A stretch of DNA of 64,000 nucleotides from Lysinibacillus halotolerans. Lineage in GTDB: Bacteria > Bacillota > Bacilli > Bacillales_A > Planococcaceae. Below are positions 1 through 9,376 of the stretch, piece by piece. Under the pieces are notes generated by a model, which was not told the DNA's origin, searched no databases, and saw only the letters and a list, made by a program, of their open reading frames with translations. Position numbers and translations under genes: made by a program. The stretch lies in the NCBI RefSeq assembly GCF_003711845.1, contig NZ_RHLQ01000013.1, forward strand, positions 1 through 64,000, written 5' to 3'. Numbering within the stretch: position 1 is the first letter of the stretch; each line of letters begins with the position of its first letter.

Positions 1-396
1 ACGAGATTAAAGAACAAATACGGTTGACGGTCAATTAAAAAAGCCCCTTTAGGGGCAGTTAGTAAGGAGCCCTTATAGGGCGTTACTAAAACCGCCTGTT
101 TTACAGGCGGATATTTATTTTCTGCAGAAATCAAGAGGGGAAAGTTTTATATATCAGTAACTCTTACCTGAATGATTGGTGACCAAATTAGTAGTTCAAT
201 AGATGTTTGGGTGCTAAAAGGACTATGGACAAAAAACGTTTTTCCTAAAATTAGGAAACTTATTACATAATTAGAAAAAGTATAGTATTATAGCTTTGGT
301 TAAAATCTAATCTTTCATAAAAAAGATTGTTTTTTTAGATGTAATTATAGAGGTCGAACCGATATAAAATTAATATCTGTGAAAAGGAGGGTTTTG
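1..396. other. Left-edge non-coding stretch with three hairpins
   Basis: No convincing complete gene lies here. A frame open from the left edge stops at base 38 (its last residues read EIKEQIRLTVN), so an upstream plus-strand gene may end there, but 12 codons are too few to identify it. Three inverted repeats follow in 70 bp: 43-56 (GCCCC/GGGGC), 59-89 (TTAGTAA/TTACTAA around GCCC/GGGC) and 92-110. The remaining bases up to the first gene are AT-rich and show no clear -35/-10 pair. Confidence 0.5.
92..121 (+). terminator. Intrinsic terminator-like hairpin
   Basis: Bases 92-99 and 103-110 form a perfect 8-bp stem (CCGCCTGT/ACAGGCGG) with a 3-base loop, followed by a T-rich tail. It probably ends transcription entering from the left edge. 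The neighbouring hairpin at 43-56 has six A residues on its left side, so read on the minus strand it is also a textbook terminator. Confidence 0.6.
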
Positions 397-1056
397 ATGA
401 AACTTGATGAGTATAAAAGGCTTGCGGCAGAACAGGAAGATTGGGCACCAGGATGGGAATCGATAGATTCGGTTTTTGATAACCTCTATCCTAACCAAAG
501 TCCAGCCCATTACGGAACATTGTTACATTCTCGTGCCATTTTTGGTGGTGATGAATATTTAGATGGATATAGTATTTATGATTCACCAAAAGGATTTAAA
601 CATTTAGTTACCTACGGAATGACAGAACTTTATACAAATGAAGAAGCATTCGCTGGTGAGTGGAGTCGCTGGGGCTATGAAATGACGATAAAGCTTAAAG
701 AACAAACAAATGATGAATGTATGTGGGCCATTGATATGTTATCTAACCTTGCAAGATATACTTTCACTCAAAATCGTTTTTTTAAGCCATTGCAATTTAT
801 AGCAGGAAATGGAAGTTCTCTTCATATAGGGACGGATTCCAATATTACAGCTTTATTAGTCGTGAATGATACTGAAGCTGAAGGGATTAATACGGTTCAT
901 GGTAAAGTGGAATTTATGCAATTAGTTGGTATTACACAAAGAGAATTAGAACTATTAATGGAAAATCGAAAGAAAGCAGATGTTCTTATTGAGGAGATGA
1001 AGAAGGATAACCCGTTTTTAATAACAGATATGAAAAGGACCGATTCTTATTTATAA
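397..1056 (+). CDS. Suppressor-of-fused (SUFU) domain protein
   Basis: A 219-residue soluble protein resembling bacterial members of the SUFU domain family. The recognisable parts are the N-terminal APGWESIDSVFDNLYPNQ segment, a central stretch ending VTYGMTELYTNE, and EWSRWGYEMTIKLK, as in bacterial SUFU proteins. Such proteins often sit beside polymorphic toxin or immunity genes, but no toxin is visible here, so the role is unknown. An upstream in-frame GTG at 379 is possible, but the AAAGGAGG ribosome site at 383-390 is correctly spaced only for the ATG at 397. The gene stands alone, with 127 bp to the next gene and no obvious terminator between. There is no signal peptide or membrane segment. 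The family call is fairly firm; a specific function cannot be given. Confidence 0.8.
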   Translation: MKLDEYKRLAAEQEDWAPGWESIDSVFDNLYPNQSPAHYGTLLHSRAIFGGDEYLDGYSIYDSPKGFKHLVTYGMTELYTNEEAFAGEWSRWGYEMTIKLKEQTNDECMWAIDMLSNLARYTFTQNRFFKPLQFIAGNGSSLHIGTDSNITALLVVNDTEAEGINTVHGKVEFMQLVGITQRELELLMENRKKADVLIEEMKKDNPFLITDMKRTDSYL

Positions 1057-1183
1057 TAGTTTAAAAGACTTCAATTTGAAATTTTAACTTCAGGAATATT
1101 TACTTACTATAGACTGAATGTTAAAATAAATCGGTCTAAACAAATACCTTTTTAAGGAAAAATTAACAATTAGGAGGAATGAA

Positions 1184-1924
1184 ATGTCGGTACCCCCAAA
1201 TTTTGAAGATTCATCAACAAACAGCGTAGAGGAAGAAGGTATAGCTATAGAGGAACAAACAATAAATGAAGAAACGCCGAATGAGTACGGATTGAAGTAT
1301 TGGTTAATTACACTTCTTCTTTTAGCGATTCCTTTTGTAAATATTGGATTTATTATTTACTGGGCATTCTTTGAAAAGAAGGAACCTCGTAAATCATTTA
1401 CAAGAGCATATTTAATCATTTTTGGAAGCTTTTTTGTACTTTATATGTTATTAATAGCAGTATTTTTCTTCTTTTTTGCCATGGCTTATTTCCAAGATTC
1501 ATATGAGTATTTTGGTGAGTCTACAAATAAGTATAGTGATGAATACGGTTATAGCGAAGACTATGAATACACTGAAGATTATTTATATGAAGATTCGTAT
1601 TTGCCAACAAGTTATTATGATACAAGTGTAGTAAATGGTGTGGAAATAGCGGATAGTTGGACTGAACTTAATTATGATTATGAATGGGAACTATTTGTCG
1701 ACCTATACGTTTCCGGTGAACAAGAAGTAAATGAAATTAAGTTAAAGGTAGAGCAAGTAGACATTGATGGTACAGTTTTAAATACTTCCTATGAGACATT
1801 CAATGAGCGTTATTTACCTGGTAATAACTATCACGTTCAACTAGATTTAACAGATAGCTATGATCCGAATGTAGCGGAACTTTGGATAAGTATTGTCGGT
1901 GAAAATGATTTAAATAATCTTTAA
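1184..1924 (+). CDS. Two-helix membrane protein with Tyr/Asp/Glu-rich linker
   Basis: A 246-residue protein I do not recognise. Residues 1-35 are acidic and hydrophilic. Two hydrophobic helices follow (about 40-62 and 75-103, the second very rich in Phe), then a tyrosine- and acid-rich low-complexity linker at about 105-145, then a C-terminal domain of about 100 residues with alternating beta-type sequence (WELFVDLYVSGEQEVNEIKL). This architecture suggests an extracytoplasmic beta domain anchored by a hairpin of helices. The start is set by TAGGAGGAAT just upstream of ATG 1184. It is followed by a shared terminator at 2006-2039. Nothing indicates a pathway. Confidence 0.65.
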   Translation: MSVPPNFEDSSTNSVEEEGIAIEEQTINEETPNEYGLKYWLITLLLLAIPFVNIGFIIYWAFFEKKEPRKSFTRAYLIIFGSFFVLYMLLIAVFFFFFAMAYFQDSYEYFGESTNKYSDEYGYSEDYEYTEDYLYEDSYLPTSYYDTSVVNGVEIADSWTELNYDYEWELFVDLYVSGEQEVNEIKLKVEQVDIDGTVLNTSYETFNERYLPGNNYHVQLDLTDSYDPNVAELWISIVGENDLNNL

Positions 1925-2005
1925 TGAAAAGAACGATAAAAGTAGATGTATCGGTACATAAATGTAGCATTTTTTATTCCAATACATAAAGTTTATTTAA
2001 AGTAA

Positions 2006-2039
2006 AAATCCCACACCTTGCTTTGAGGTAGTGGGATTT
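2006..2039. terminator. Bidirectional intrinsic terminator
   Basis: A 9-bp stem AAATCCCAC/GTGGGATTT (2006-2014 with 2031-2039), extended by ACCT/AGGT inside. It lies between the convergent membrane-protein and NdpA-like genes, with A/T tracts on both sides, so it can serve both strands. Confidence 0.75.
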
Positions 2040-2052
2040 AACCGTTATAAAG

Positions 2053-3066
2053 TTATAATTCTTCTTGGAAATAAATTTTGTAAAATTTTCGATTTGTCCC
2101 TTCATCATAACCAATTTCAATGAGCTCGTCGACTTGTTCGATGTTTTGGACATTCACTTGTATTTCGATATTGGAATCAAGTTTTATTTTCCGTTTATAC
2201 GTTTTTTCTACCTTTTCAATAGCTGTTTCAGATATAACGGTTTCATATGGTTTGACAGTATTGACAATGATATCTTTTTGAGCGGGATCCACTTTTTCAA
2301 ATACTGTATCAATATAATTATCTACTTGAAATTCCTCTTCATTTCTAAAATAATCGAGGGTTTTATTTAATAAACCTAACTTCTCTGTATTGGAATAACT
2401 TTCTTCTTTTAAAATATACTTTTTACATTCTGTTAATGCTAAATTCGTTTTATGGTAATGTTCATCAGCCACTTTAATTTTTAAAAAACGCTCTTGCCAA
2501 TAGACGACATCTTCTTTTCGTTTTGTTTTAATAAAGACGATTGGAGCTTCATCCGCTCCCATATCGACGATAACGGCCATATTATTTATTTTCTTTGTGT
2601 TTATGCCATCAATACCATTTACAACAAGTTTGTTTTCTTCATTTTTCACATCTAAAAATAGTTCTTTTTCATCGATTTTGACAATTGCTAATACCTTTTT
2701 TGCACCAGTTGGCATCATACAATTTTCAAATAGACCGATAAATAATTCGCCACCTTTAATGTTTGGATGCTGGGAGGCACTTTGTAAATGGGTAGCAATA
2801 TTTTTCGACTGTTCTAGAAAACCATCATCTTGGTCAAAAATTGATTTCACATAAGTATATATTTCGTTTAATCCGAGATCCGTTTCATGGAAAAATTCGT
2901 ATGGTTGTTCAAAATCGATTTTATGAAAAGCTAATTGAGTAAAGGCTGCTTCCAGCATCATTTCTGGTTGAGGATACACTTCTTCGCCTGTTAAAAGGGT
3001 ATCTGCTACATAATGGATAATATATTTCGATAATTGACTTTCACTAACATCTAGCATTATCTTCAC
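2053..3066 (-). CDS. Nucleoid-associated protein, NdpA/YejK family
   Basis: A 337-residue soluble protein matching the NdpA (YejK) nucleoid-associated family in length and pattern: a helical N-terminal region, then GELFIGLFENCMM and AIVKIDEKELF near residues 105-135, typical of the family's conserved core. Proteobacterial members bind DNA and associate with the nucleoid; the role in Bacillota is poorly known. It is transcribed divergently from the HAD gene, with 152 bp between, and ends at the shared terminator. The GAAGGTGAAG ribosome site sits just ahead of the ATG at 3066. No frameshift or truncation is seen. The family assignment is firm, the precise function inferred. Confidence 0.8.
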   Translation of the reverse strand: MKIMLDVSESQLSKYIIHYVADTLLTGEEVYPQPEMMLEAAFTQLAFHKIDFEQPYEFFHETDLGLNEIYTYVKSIFDQDDGFLEQSKNIATHLQSASQHPNIKGGELFIGLFENCMMPTGAKKVLAIVKIDEKELFLDVKNEENKLVVNGIDGINTKKINNMAVIVDMGADEAPIVFIKTKRKEDVVYWQERFLKIKVADEHYHKTNLALTECKKYILKEESYSNTEKLGLLNKTLDYFRNEEEFQVDNYIDTVFEKVDPAQKDIIVNTVKPYETVISETAIEKVEKTYKRKIKLDSNIEIQVNVQNIEQVDELIEIGYDEGTNRKFYKIYFQEEL

Positions 3067-3218
3067 CTTCTCATCTAAAGTTGTCGATAATCTACCATAA
3101 CATAATTTCTAGACTATGAATATATCACAATAATATTTACTTGTGACCTTTTATAATAGAGGGCTTTTATAAAGTTAGAGAGAAATAAAATAGTATCGTT
3201 CCTTGAGGAGTGGTGATA

Positions 3219-3927
3219 ATGATCAGAGCTATTTTGTTCGATTTAGATGGGACGTTACTCAATCGTGATGAGTCGGTGAAATATTTTGTTGAAAATCAAT
3301 ATGACCGGTTTTGTACAAACTTTGAATTCATTTTAAAGGAGATGTACACAAAGAGATTTCTGGAACTCGATAATCGAGGATATGTCTGGAAAGATAAAGT
3401 ATACCAAAAGTTGACAAGGGAAATGGATATAAACAAAGTAGCGTGGCAAGAGTTGTATGAAGATTACATTACTGAATTTTACCATTATTGCATTCCTTTT
3501 CCTCATCTCAAAATGATGTTAGAGGAATTAAAAAGGAACAACCTTTTATTAGGTATCGTGACAAATGGAATGGGGCAATTTCAAATGGCAAAGATAAAGG
3601 CACTAGAAATTGAAAGAATATTTTCAAACAATTATTATCTCAGAATGGGAAGGGGAAAAAAAGCCTCATCCTAAAATATTCAAAAGAGCAATGGAGAAAC
3701 TAGACGTTTCCCCTTGCGACTGTGTATTTGTTGGTGATCATCCTCTCAATGATATCGAAGCTAGCCAAAAGGTTGGGATGAAGACCATATGGAAAAAGGA
3801 TTACACTACTTTTTATGTGAACGCAGATTATACAATAGATAATTTAGCAGAAATTCCTCTTATTATTTCCAATTTAAATAATGGGGAGGGGAAAAAAGGA
3901 TGTTCTTTCATTTTGATTGAAAAATAG
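3219..3927 (+). pseudogene. HAD-family hydrolase split by a +1 frameshift
   Basis: Two overlapping frames together make one HAD phosphatase of about 235 residues. The first (ATG 3219, ribosome site GAGGAG at 3205-3210) carries motif I FDLDGTLL with nucleophile Asp8 and Asp10, plus motif II GIVTNG. It then leaves the family pattern at about 3630-3640 and stops at 3674. The next frame resumes with IIISEWEGEKKPHPKIF (motif III Lys) and VFVGDHPLNDIEAS (motif IV). One extra base near TTTTCAAACAATTATT explains the break. No slippery heptamer or stimulatory hairpin is obvious, so a mutation or assembly error is more likely than programmed frameshifting. Without the second half the product would lack its acid motif and be inactive. 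Confidence 0.75.
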
Positions 3928-4030
3928 GCTATAATCATTCTGATTGGAATAAAAATGCGTGGATTATTATCGTTTTGATTAATTTTCTCGTATAATACGC
4001 ATAAATAGAAAGTTGGATGGAGGAGATGAA

Positions 4031-4474
4031 GTGGATCAAATCGATAAAAATATTTTGTCGCTTTTAACTGAAAATGGGCGTTTATCTTATGTAGATATCG
4101 CGAAAGAATTAGGTCTATCCCGGGTTGCTGTCCGTGAACGGGTTGCTAAACTAATGGATGATGGCGTAATCGAGCAATTTACCGTTGTCATTAATAGCTC
4201 GAAAGTAGGGAAAGAGGTTTCTGCATTTTTTGAAATAGACTGTGAGCCAAGTTCCCTCGTTCGAGTAGCGGAAGCATTGGCGGAAAATCCAAGTGTGGCC
4301 AGCTGCTATCAAATGACGGGACCTTCTACATTACATACCCACGTATTAGTTGATAATTTTCCTGCTCTTGAACGATTCATCAATGAAGAATTATATGCAT
4401 TAGACGGAATTACCCGAGTTGAAAGTCATATTTTGCTTCGACGATTTAAAAGTAGACGTGGTTTAAAATTATAA
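4031..4474 (+). CDS. Lrp/AsnC family transcriptional regulator
   Basis: A 147-residue DNA-binding regulator. The N-terminal winged helix-turn-helix reads DQIDKNILSLLTENGRLSYVDIAKEL followed by SRVAVRERVAKL, and the C-terminal half is the RAM ligand-binding fold (VAEALAENPSVASCYQMTG). Family members form octamers that respond to amino acids and control amino-acid or peptide uptake and metabolism. The start is taken as GTG 4031 because GGAGGAG at 4019-4025 is well placed for it; TTG 4013 would lie upstream of that site. A TATAAT box lies at 3991-3996 without a strong -35. It sits directly before the peptide-ABC/GGT operon on the same strand, separated by a terminator, so it is a plausible local regulator of that operon (inference). 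Confidence 0.85.
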   Translation: MDQIDKNILSLLTENGRLSYVDIAKELGLSRVAVRERVAKLMDDGVIEQFTVVINSSKVGKEVSAFFEIDCEPSSLVRVAEALAENPSVASCYQMTGPSTLHTHVLVDNFPALERFINEELYALDGITRVESHILLRRFKSRRGLKL

Positions 4475-4483
4475 TAATTTTTA

Positions 4484-4516
4484 AAACTCATCGTAGATTA
4501 CGATGGGTTTTTTTAT
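4484..4516 (+). terminator. Intrinsic terminator of the Lrp-family gene
   Basis: Stem AAACTCATCGTA (4484-4495) and TACGATGGGTTT (4499-4510), one G-T pair, 3-base loop, followed by a T run. It separates the regulator from the ABC operon downstream. Confidence 0.85.
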
Positions 4517-4850
4517 ATCTTACATTTTGTTTTACAAACATAGGTAAATGGAAACATTTCGTAAGTCGAAAGGTATGGAGAATTATGAAAAGCCTATTTC
4601 TATCGCAATGTAAACCTTTTCAGTTTCCGAACAAAAATTAATGTTATGGGGAAAAATAGTAACTTTTCGGAAGTATTTTGCTGCTAAAACTATCAAAAAG
4701 TAGAATGATTAGATAGAATTTTTAAAAAAATCTATATTTTTTGTAGATTTTTAAATTTCTATGGCGTATAATCGTTTTTAAATTATTCAGAACATTAAGT
4801 AAGTGAAATTGAAAATTTGGTTTACAAATGTTCGAAAAGGAGGCTGTTAA
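4517..4850. other. Non-coding region upstream of the peptide ABC operon
   Basis: 334 bp without a gene. It is AT-rich, with a TATAAT at 4767-4772 preceded only by a weak -35, so it probably holds the operon promoter. I found no riboswitch, T-box or obvious operator. A binding site for the upstream Lrp-type regulator would be expected here but cannot be recognised by eye. Confidence 0.4.
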
Positions 4851-5792
4851 ATGATTGCAATGATTGTCCGTAGGTTTTTTCAATTGATTTTCTTATTATT
4901 TGGAATTACCTTCTTAGTTTTTTCTTCTATGTATCTTGCACCTGGAGACCCAGCTTCTATGATTGGAGGGCCAACTGCAACAGAAAGCGATCTAGAAGCC
5001 ATTCGAGATGATTTAGGATTGAATGATCCTTTCCTCACTCAATACGGTCGCTACATAGCCAACTTAGCTCAAGGAGATTTAGGATTCTCCTATCAAACCC
5101 GCCAGCCAGTTGCTGAGGCTATTGCTATTCGATTTCCAAACACATTAAAGCTTGCCGTCGCCAGTATGATTATTGCGATTATAATTGGAATCTTCGCTGG
5201 TTTAATTTCAGCATTGAAGCACAATAGCTGGTTGGATGTCACTTCGACTACCTTTGCCCTCGGAGGAATTTCCATTCCCAACTTTTGGTTAGGTTCCATT
5301 CTTATTTTAATCTTTTCCGTTAATCTTCAATGGCTCCCGGTAGCGGGATTGTCAGATCCGTGGTGGACAGCAGAAGGAATCAAACAGCTCATCTTACCAG
5401 CCATAACGCTCGGAACCGGTTCGGCAGCGATGATTGCCCGAATGGTCAGGTCTTCGATGCTTGAGGTTGTTCGTGCTGATTATGTGCGAACGGCAAGAGC
5501 GAAAGGCGTGAAAGAGCGCAGTGTTATTTGGATTCATACTTTAAAAAATGCGATGATTCCTGTCATTACAGTAATTGGTTTGAATTTCGGTGCATTGTTA
5601 GGTGGCACGATTATTACTGAGAAAGTGTTCGCTATTAATGGGGTTGGGCGTTTAATGATTGATGCGATTGCAGCCCGCGACTTCCCGATGGTACAAGGAT
5701 CTGTATTACTAATCGCAACTTTATTTGTTCTAGTAAATCTGATCGTCGATATTGTTTATACGTATATTGATCCAAGAATTAAATATCAGTAA
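4851..5792 (+). CDS. Peptide/nickel-type ABC transporter permease (DppB-like)
   Basis: A 313-residue inner-membrane permease of the DppB/OppB/GsiC family with about six membrane helices. The N-terminal RRFFQLIFLLFGITFLVF helix, the LAPGDPA segment, the family motif GLNDPFLTQYGRY, and the EAA loop DYVRTARAKGVKERSVIWIHTLKNA-type region near residues 210-235 are all present. AAAAGGAGG precedes ATG 4851. It is the first gene of a run containing a second permease, a lipoprotein and two ATPases, hence a complete oligopeptide/glutathione-type importer. The gamma-glutamyltransferase-like enzyme downstream suggests a gamma-glutamyl or similar small peptide as substrate (inference). Confidence 0.88.
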   Translation: MIAMIVRRFFQLIFLLFGITFLVFSSMYLAPGDPASMIGGPTATESDLEAIRDDLGLNDPFLTQYGRYIANLAQGDLGFSYQTRQPVAEAIAIRFPNTLKLAVASMIIAIIIGIFAGLISALKHNSWLDVTSTTFALGGISIPNFWLGSILILIFSVNLQWLPVAGLSDPWWTAEGIKQLILPAITLGTGSAAMIARMVRSSMLEVVRADYVRTARAKGVKERSVIWIHTLKNAMIPVITVIGLNFGALLGGTIITEKVFAINGVGRLMIDAIAARDFPMVQGSVLLIATLFVLVNLIVDIVYTYIDPRIKYQ

Positions 5793-5807
5793 GAAAGGGG
5801 GATGACA

Positions 5808-6698
5808 ATGGCTGAAACGGTAGCTTTAACAAGTATTAAAAAAGAAAAGAAGAAAGAAAAAACCTTTATCGTCATTACGAAACGATTGTTAAAAAATAAA
5901 CTGGCAGTTGCTGGTTTAATTATTATCGCGCTCCAAATCGCCATGGCAATATTTGCCCCGTTTATTACTTTTCATGATCCGGTAAAGCAAAACTTAAATT
6001 TAAGTGAGCTTCCGATGTTTAGTGAAAATCATTGGTTAGGAACAGACAATTACGGCCGTGATGTATGGAGCCGAATTGTATATGGAGCACGTATTAGTTT
6101 AATCGTTGGGATTGTTGCCGTAACTTTAGGACTTATCGGTGGCGTTATCCTCGGGATGCTCGGTGGTTATTATAAAAAACTAGATGGCTTGATTATGAGA
6201 ATAGTAGATTTGTTGTTCTCATTCCCAGGTATTTTACTTGCCATGCTGATTATTGCCATTTTAGGAACAAGTTTAATCAATGTGGCCATTGCTATAAGTA
6301 TTTGGTCAATCCCTACTTGTGCAAGAATTGTTAGAGGTTCCGTTCTTTCCATTAAAGAAAAGGAATATATCATGGCGATGAAATCGTTAGGAGCTTCGGA
6401 CTTACGCATTATGTTCAAACATATATTGCCAAACGCCTTTGCTCCAATTATTGTATTTGCCACAATGCGGATGGCAACAGCCATTCTTTCTACGGCTTCA
6501 CTAAGTTATTTAGGATTAGGGGCTCAGCCGCCAACGCCTGAATGGGGGGCGATGATTTCCCAAGGACAAGCATTTATGTGGACTTCCCCCCACTTAACGA
6601 TAATACCAGGTATTGCCATTATGTTAACCGTGTTTGCCTTTAATGTAGTGGGTGATGGATTACGCGATGCCATTGATCCAAATATGGATATTCAATAA
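5808..6698 (+). CDS. Peptide/nickel-type ABC transporter permease (DppC-like)
   Basis: A 296-residue partner permease. Residues 1-22 are a charged cytoplasmic leader rich in Lys and Glu, and the first helix starts near LAVAGLIIIALQIAMAIFAPF. The DppC hallmark HWLGTDNYGRDVWSRIVYGARISL and the EAA loop EYIMAMKSLGASDLRIMFKH-type segment are clear. ATG 5802 is also possible, but AAAGGGG at 5794-5800 fits ATG 5808 better. It lies 15 bp after the first permease, so the two are co-translated and would form the heterodimeric channel. Confidence 0.88.
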   Translation: MAETVALTSIKKEKKKEKTFIVITKRLLKNKLAVAGLIIIALQIAMAIFAPFITFHDPVKQNLNLSELPMFSENHWLGTDNYGRDVWSRIVYGARISLIVGIVAVTLGLIGGVILGMLGGYYKKLDGLIMRIVDLLFSFPGILLAMLIIAILGTSLINVAIAISIWSIPTCARIVRGSVLSIKEKEYIMAMKSLGASDLRIMFKHILPNAFAPIIVFATMRMATAILSTASLSYLGLGAQPPTPEWGAMISQGQAFMWTSPHLTIIPGIAIMLTVFAFNVVGDGLRDAIDPNMDIQ

Positions 6699-6717
6699 AA
6701 CAAACGGAGGAATGAAA

Positions 6718-8265
6718 ATGAAGAAAAATTGGTTCTTAATGTTTACCCTCATTACGGCTCTATTATTAGCAGCCTGTTCGAGCGATGATTCATCATCTCA
6801 ATCAAGCAATGAATCTAGTGGAGGTTCGAAGGAAGTTGAAAGTTTAACGTATGCTTCTTTAACAGATGCAGTTGGTTTAAGCCCGATTATGACAAATGAC
6901 TCAGCATCTTCTAACGTTATTGAACATGTTTATGAAACTCTTTTTGAAAGAGATGCTGAGACGATGGAAATTAAACCATTATTAGCTGAATCCTATGAAA
7001 ACCCAGATGAACTTACTTGGGTAATCAAATTAAAACAAGGAATTAAATTCCATGATGGAACAGACTTCAATGCAGAAGCAGTGAAATATACGTTTGATAA
7101 ACTACGAGATCCAGCAACAGCAGCACCTCGTGCAAGTTTACTAGAACCGGTAGATACAATTACAGTTATTGACGATTACACAGTTGAAATTAAAACGAAA
7201 TATCCATACGGACCATTTTTAGCAGCTTTATCCCACTCGAATGCAGCGATTGTTAGTCCAACAGCTGACCAAAAGCAAGATTTAATGAAGGAACCAGTTG
7301 GGACAGGTCCATTTAAGTTTGTTAGTTGGACACCAGGTGACCAAGTTGTATTAGAAGCTAATCCTGAATATCGTGATGGCCCACCGGCAGTGAAAAAGTT
7401 CATTTTAAAAGTTGTTCCAGAAGTATCCACAGCAATTTCTATGTTACAGGCAGGGGAAGTACAATTTATTGACAAGCTTCCAACTGAACAGTTAAGCCGG
7501 ATTGAGGGGATGAAAAATGTTAATGTCGAAAAAGTAAATGGTACAGGAGAATACTATTTAACATTCAATTTCTCCCGTCCTGAAAATCAAGATCCAGAGT
7601 TTAGAAAAGCGGTAGCAAGTGCTATCGATCGCGATGCATTTATTTCAAAATTAAATGGTTTAGGTGTAAGAAGCGACAGTGTCATCGGACCTCAAGTGTT
7701 TGGTTATCAAGATACTGCTGATAATGCTGGAACACCATATGACTTAGAAACAGCAAAAGAATTAGTAAAGAAAAATGGTTATGATAAACGTCCGATTACG
7801 TTACTTACTGCTAACCGTGGAAACTTCGTATTAATGGCTGAAGTTGTTCAAGCTCAATTAGCGGAGGCAGGATTCGATGTTCAAATTGAAACGATGGAAT
7901 GGGCAGCATTTTTAGATACTGCAAGAGCGGGAAATTATGACCTTACATTCTTAAGTTGGTCAAACGTAACTGCAGATGGTTCTGAATTACTTTACCCTAA
8001 CTTCCATAGCGATAATGTTGGTTCATCAAACCGTGCCCAATATAGTAATCCAGAATTCGATAAACTGGTAGAAGCGTCAAGAACGACGACAAATCAAGAA
8101 GAACGCTTAACGATTTTAGATCAAGCAAATCGATTAATGCTTCAAGATGATGCGGTAGTCGTAATGTATCACGACGTTGTAACAGCAGCATTAAGCAATG
8201 ATTTACAAGGGCTAATTCTTGATCCGACTGGGAAATGGGATATTTCTGCTGTAACAGCAAAATAG
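6718..8265 (+). CDS. Peptide ABC transporter substrate-binding lipoprotein (family 5)
   Basis: A 515-residue extracytoplasmic binding protein. It has a lipoprotein signal (MKKNWF, a hydrophobic core, lipobox LLAAC with Cys20), then a Ser-rich linker, then the family-5 fold: SPIMTNDSASSNVIEHVYETL, a conserved TWVIKLKQGIKFHDGTDFNAEAV-type strand and helix, and ANPEYRDGPPAVKKF. It resembles DppA/GsiB-type proteins for dipeptides or glutathione; ligand preference cannot be read by eye. Start ATG 6718 has CGGAGG seven bases upstream. It lies between the permeases and ATPases. The 130-bp gap after it contains GGACAA/TTGTCC, a weak hairpin that could stabilise the lipoprotein mRNA. Confidence 0.9.
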   Translation: MKKNWFLMFTLITALLLAACSSDDSSSQSSNESSGGSKEVESLTYASLTDAVGLSPIMTNDSASSNVIEHVYETLFERDAETMEIKPLLAESYENPDELTWVIKLKQGIKFHDGTDFNAEAVKYTFDKLRDPATAAPRASLLEPVDTITVIDDYTVEIKTKYPYGPFLAALSHSNAAIVSPTADQKQDLMKEPVGTGPFKFVSWTPGDQVVLEANPEYRDGPPAVKKFILKVVPEVSTAISMLQAGEVQFIDKLPTEQLSRIEGMKNVNVEKVNGTGEYYLTFNFSRPENQDPEFRKAVASAIDRDAFISKLNGLGVRSDSVIGPQVFGYQDTADNAGTPYDLETAKELVKKNGYDKRPITLLTANRGNFVLMAEVVQAQLAEAGFDVQIETMEWAAFLDTARAGNYDLTFLSWSNVTADGSELLYPNFHSDNVGSSNRAQYSNPEFDKLVEASRTTTNQEERLTILDQANRLMLQDDAVVVMYHDVVTAALSNDLQGLILDPTGKWDISAVTAK

Positions 8266-8395
8266 TTGAAAAGTTAACGGGACAAAAAGGGAACAAACTT
8301 AACTTGTCCGGTCGGTTAATGAACAATGGGTTGGATACACCACTTACAGATTGTTCACACACCTTTACAAGTAATGCAGAAAGTAGGGTTACATT

Positions 8396-9376
8396 ATGGG
8401 AGAGACATTACTGGAAGTCAAAAACATTGTGACGGAATTTCGCACAGCAGACGGACAACTTCCCGCTGTGCGAGATGTCTCCTTTTCATTACAAAAAGGA
8501 GAAACACTGTGCATTGTCGGTGAATCAGGTTGCGGTAAAAGTATTACTTCTCTCTCGGTAATTGGACTATTACCTAGCAATGGAAAGATTACGAGTGGAG
8601 AAATTCTTTATGAAGGCAACCCAATTCACAATTTACCACAAGAAAAAATGCGTAAAATACGCGGTAATAAAATTTCAATGATATTTCAAGAACCGATGAC
8701 TGCTTTAAATCCGGTACTTACAATTGGTTATCAAATTCGGGAACCGTTAATGATTCATCATGGGTTATCGAAATCAGAAGCAACAAAACAAGGGATTGAA
8801 TTGCTAAAACAAGTAGGGATTCCTTACCCGGAAAAACGGATGAATCAATACCCCCACGAACTGAGTGGAGGAATGCGTCAACGGGTTATGATTGCTATTG
8901 CTTTATCTTGTAATCCAGGATTGTTAATTGCGGATGAACCGACGACCGCATTAGATGTTACGATCCAAGCTCAAATTCTTGATCTCATTAAAGCTTTAAA
9001 AGAAAAGTACAACATGGGTGTCATGATGATTACCCATGATATGGGTGTTGTAGCCGAAGTTGCTGATCGGGTTATGGTGATGTATGCAGGGAAAAAGGTT
9101 GAAGAAGGAACGGTTGAAGAAATCTTTAATAACCCAAAGCACCCTTATACAATAGGTCTTTTAAATTCTGTACCTAATGTAGACGATCCAGATTTTGAAT
9201 TGGAATCGATTCCTGGATCTCTACCTAGTCTAAATGAACAAATCACTGGATGTCGATTCCATACGAGATGTCAATTTGCAACGGATATTTGCCGGACAAA
9301 AGAGCCGACAGTATATGAAGTATCAGCAAGTCATAAAGTGAGCTGTTGGTTAACGGAAGAGGGGGTGAACAAATGA
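8396..9376 (+). CDS. Peptide ABC transporter ATPase (DppD-like)
   Basis: A 326-residue cytoplasmic ATPase. Walker A reads GESGCGKS (about residues 42-49), the ABC signature LSGGMRQRV, Walker [13 protein letters not shown] and the switch His ITHDMGVV. The C-terminal oligopeptide/dipeptide extension with a conserved cysteine cluster ([15 protein letters not shown]) is present, typical of DppD/OppD. The ribosome site is weak (GTAGGG). The stop codon overlaps the next start as ATGA, indicating translational coupling with the second ATPase. Confidence 0.9.
   Translation: MGETLLEVKNIVTEFRTADGQLPAVRDVSFSLQKGETLCIVGESGCGKSITSLSVIGLLPSNGKITSGEILYEGNPIHNLPQEKMRKIRGNKISMIFQEPMTALNPVLTIGYQIREPLMIHHGLSKSEATKQGIELLKQVGIPYPEKRMNQYPHELSGGMRQRVMIAIALSCNPGLLIADEPTTALDVTIQAQILDLIKALKEKYNMGVMMITHDMGVVAEVADRVMVMYAGKKVEEGTVEEIFNNPKHPYTIGLLNSVPNVDDPDFELESIPGSLPSLNEQITGCRFHTRCQFATDICRTKEPTVYEVSASHKVSCWLTEEGVNK

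Noticed and set aside
3600..3680. Programmed ribosomal frameshift in the HAD gene
   Set aside because: No slippery heptamer, internal ribosome-like stimulator or downstream hairpin is seen near the shift.
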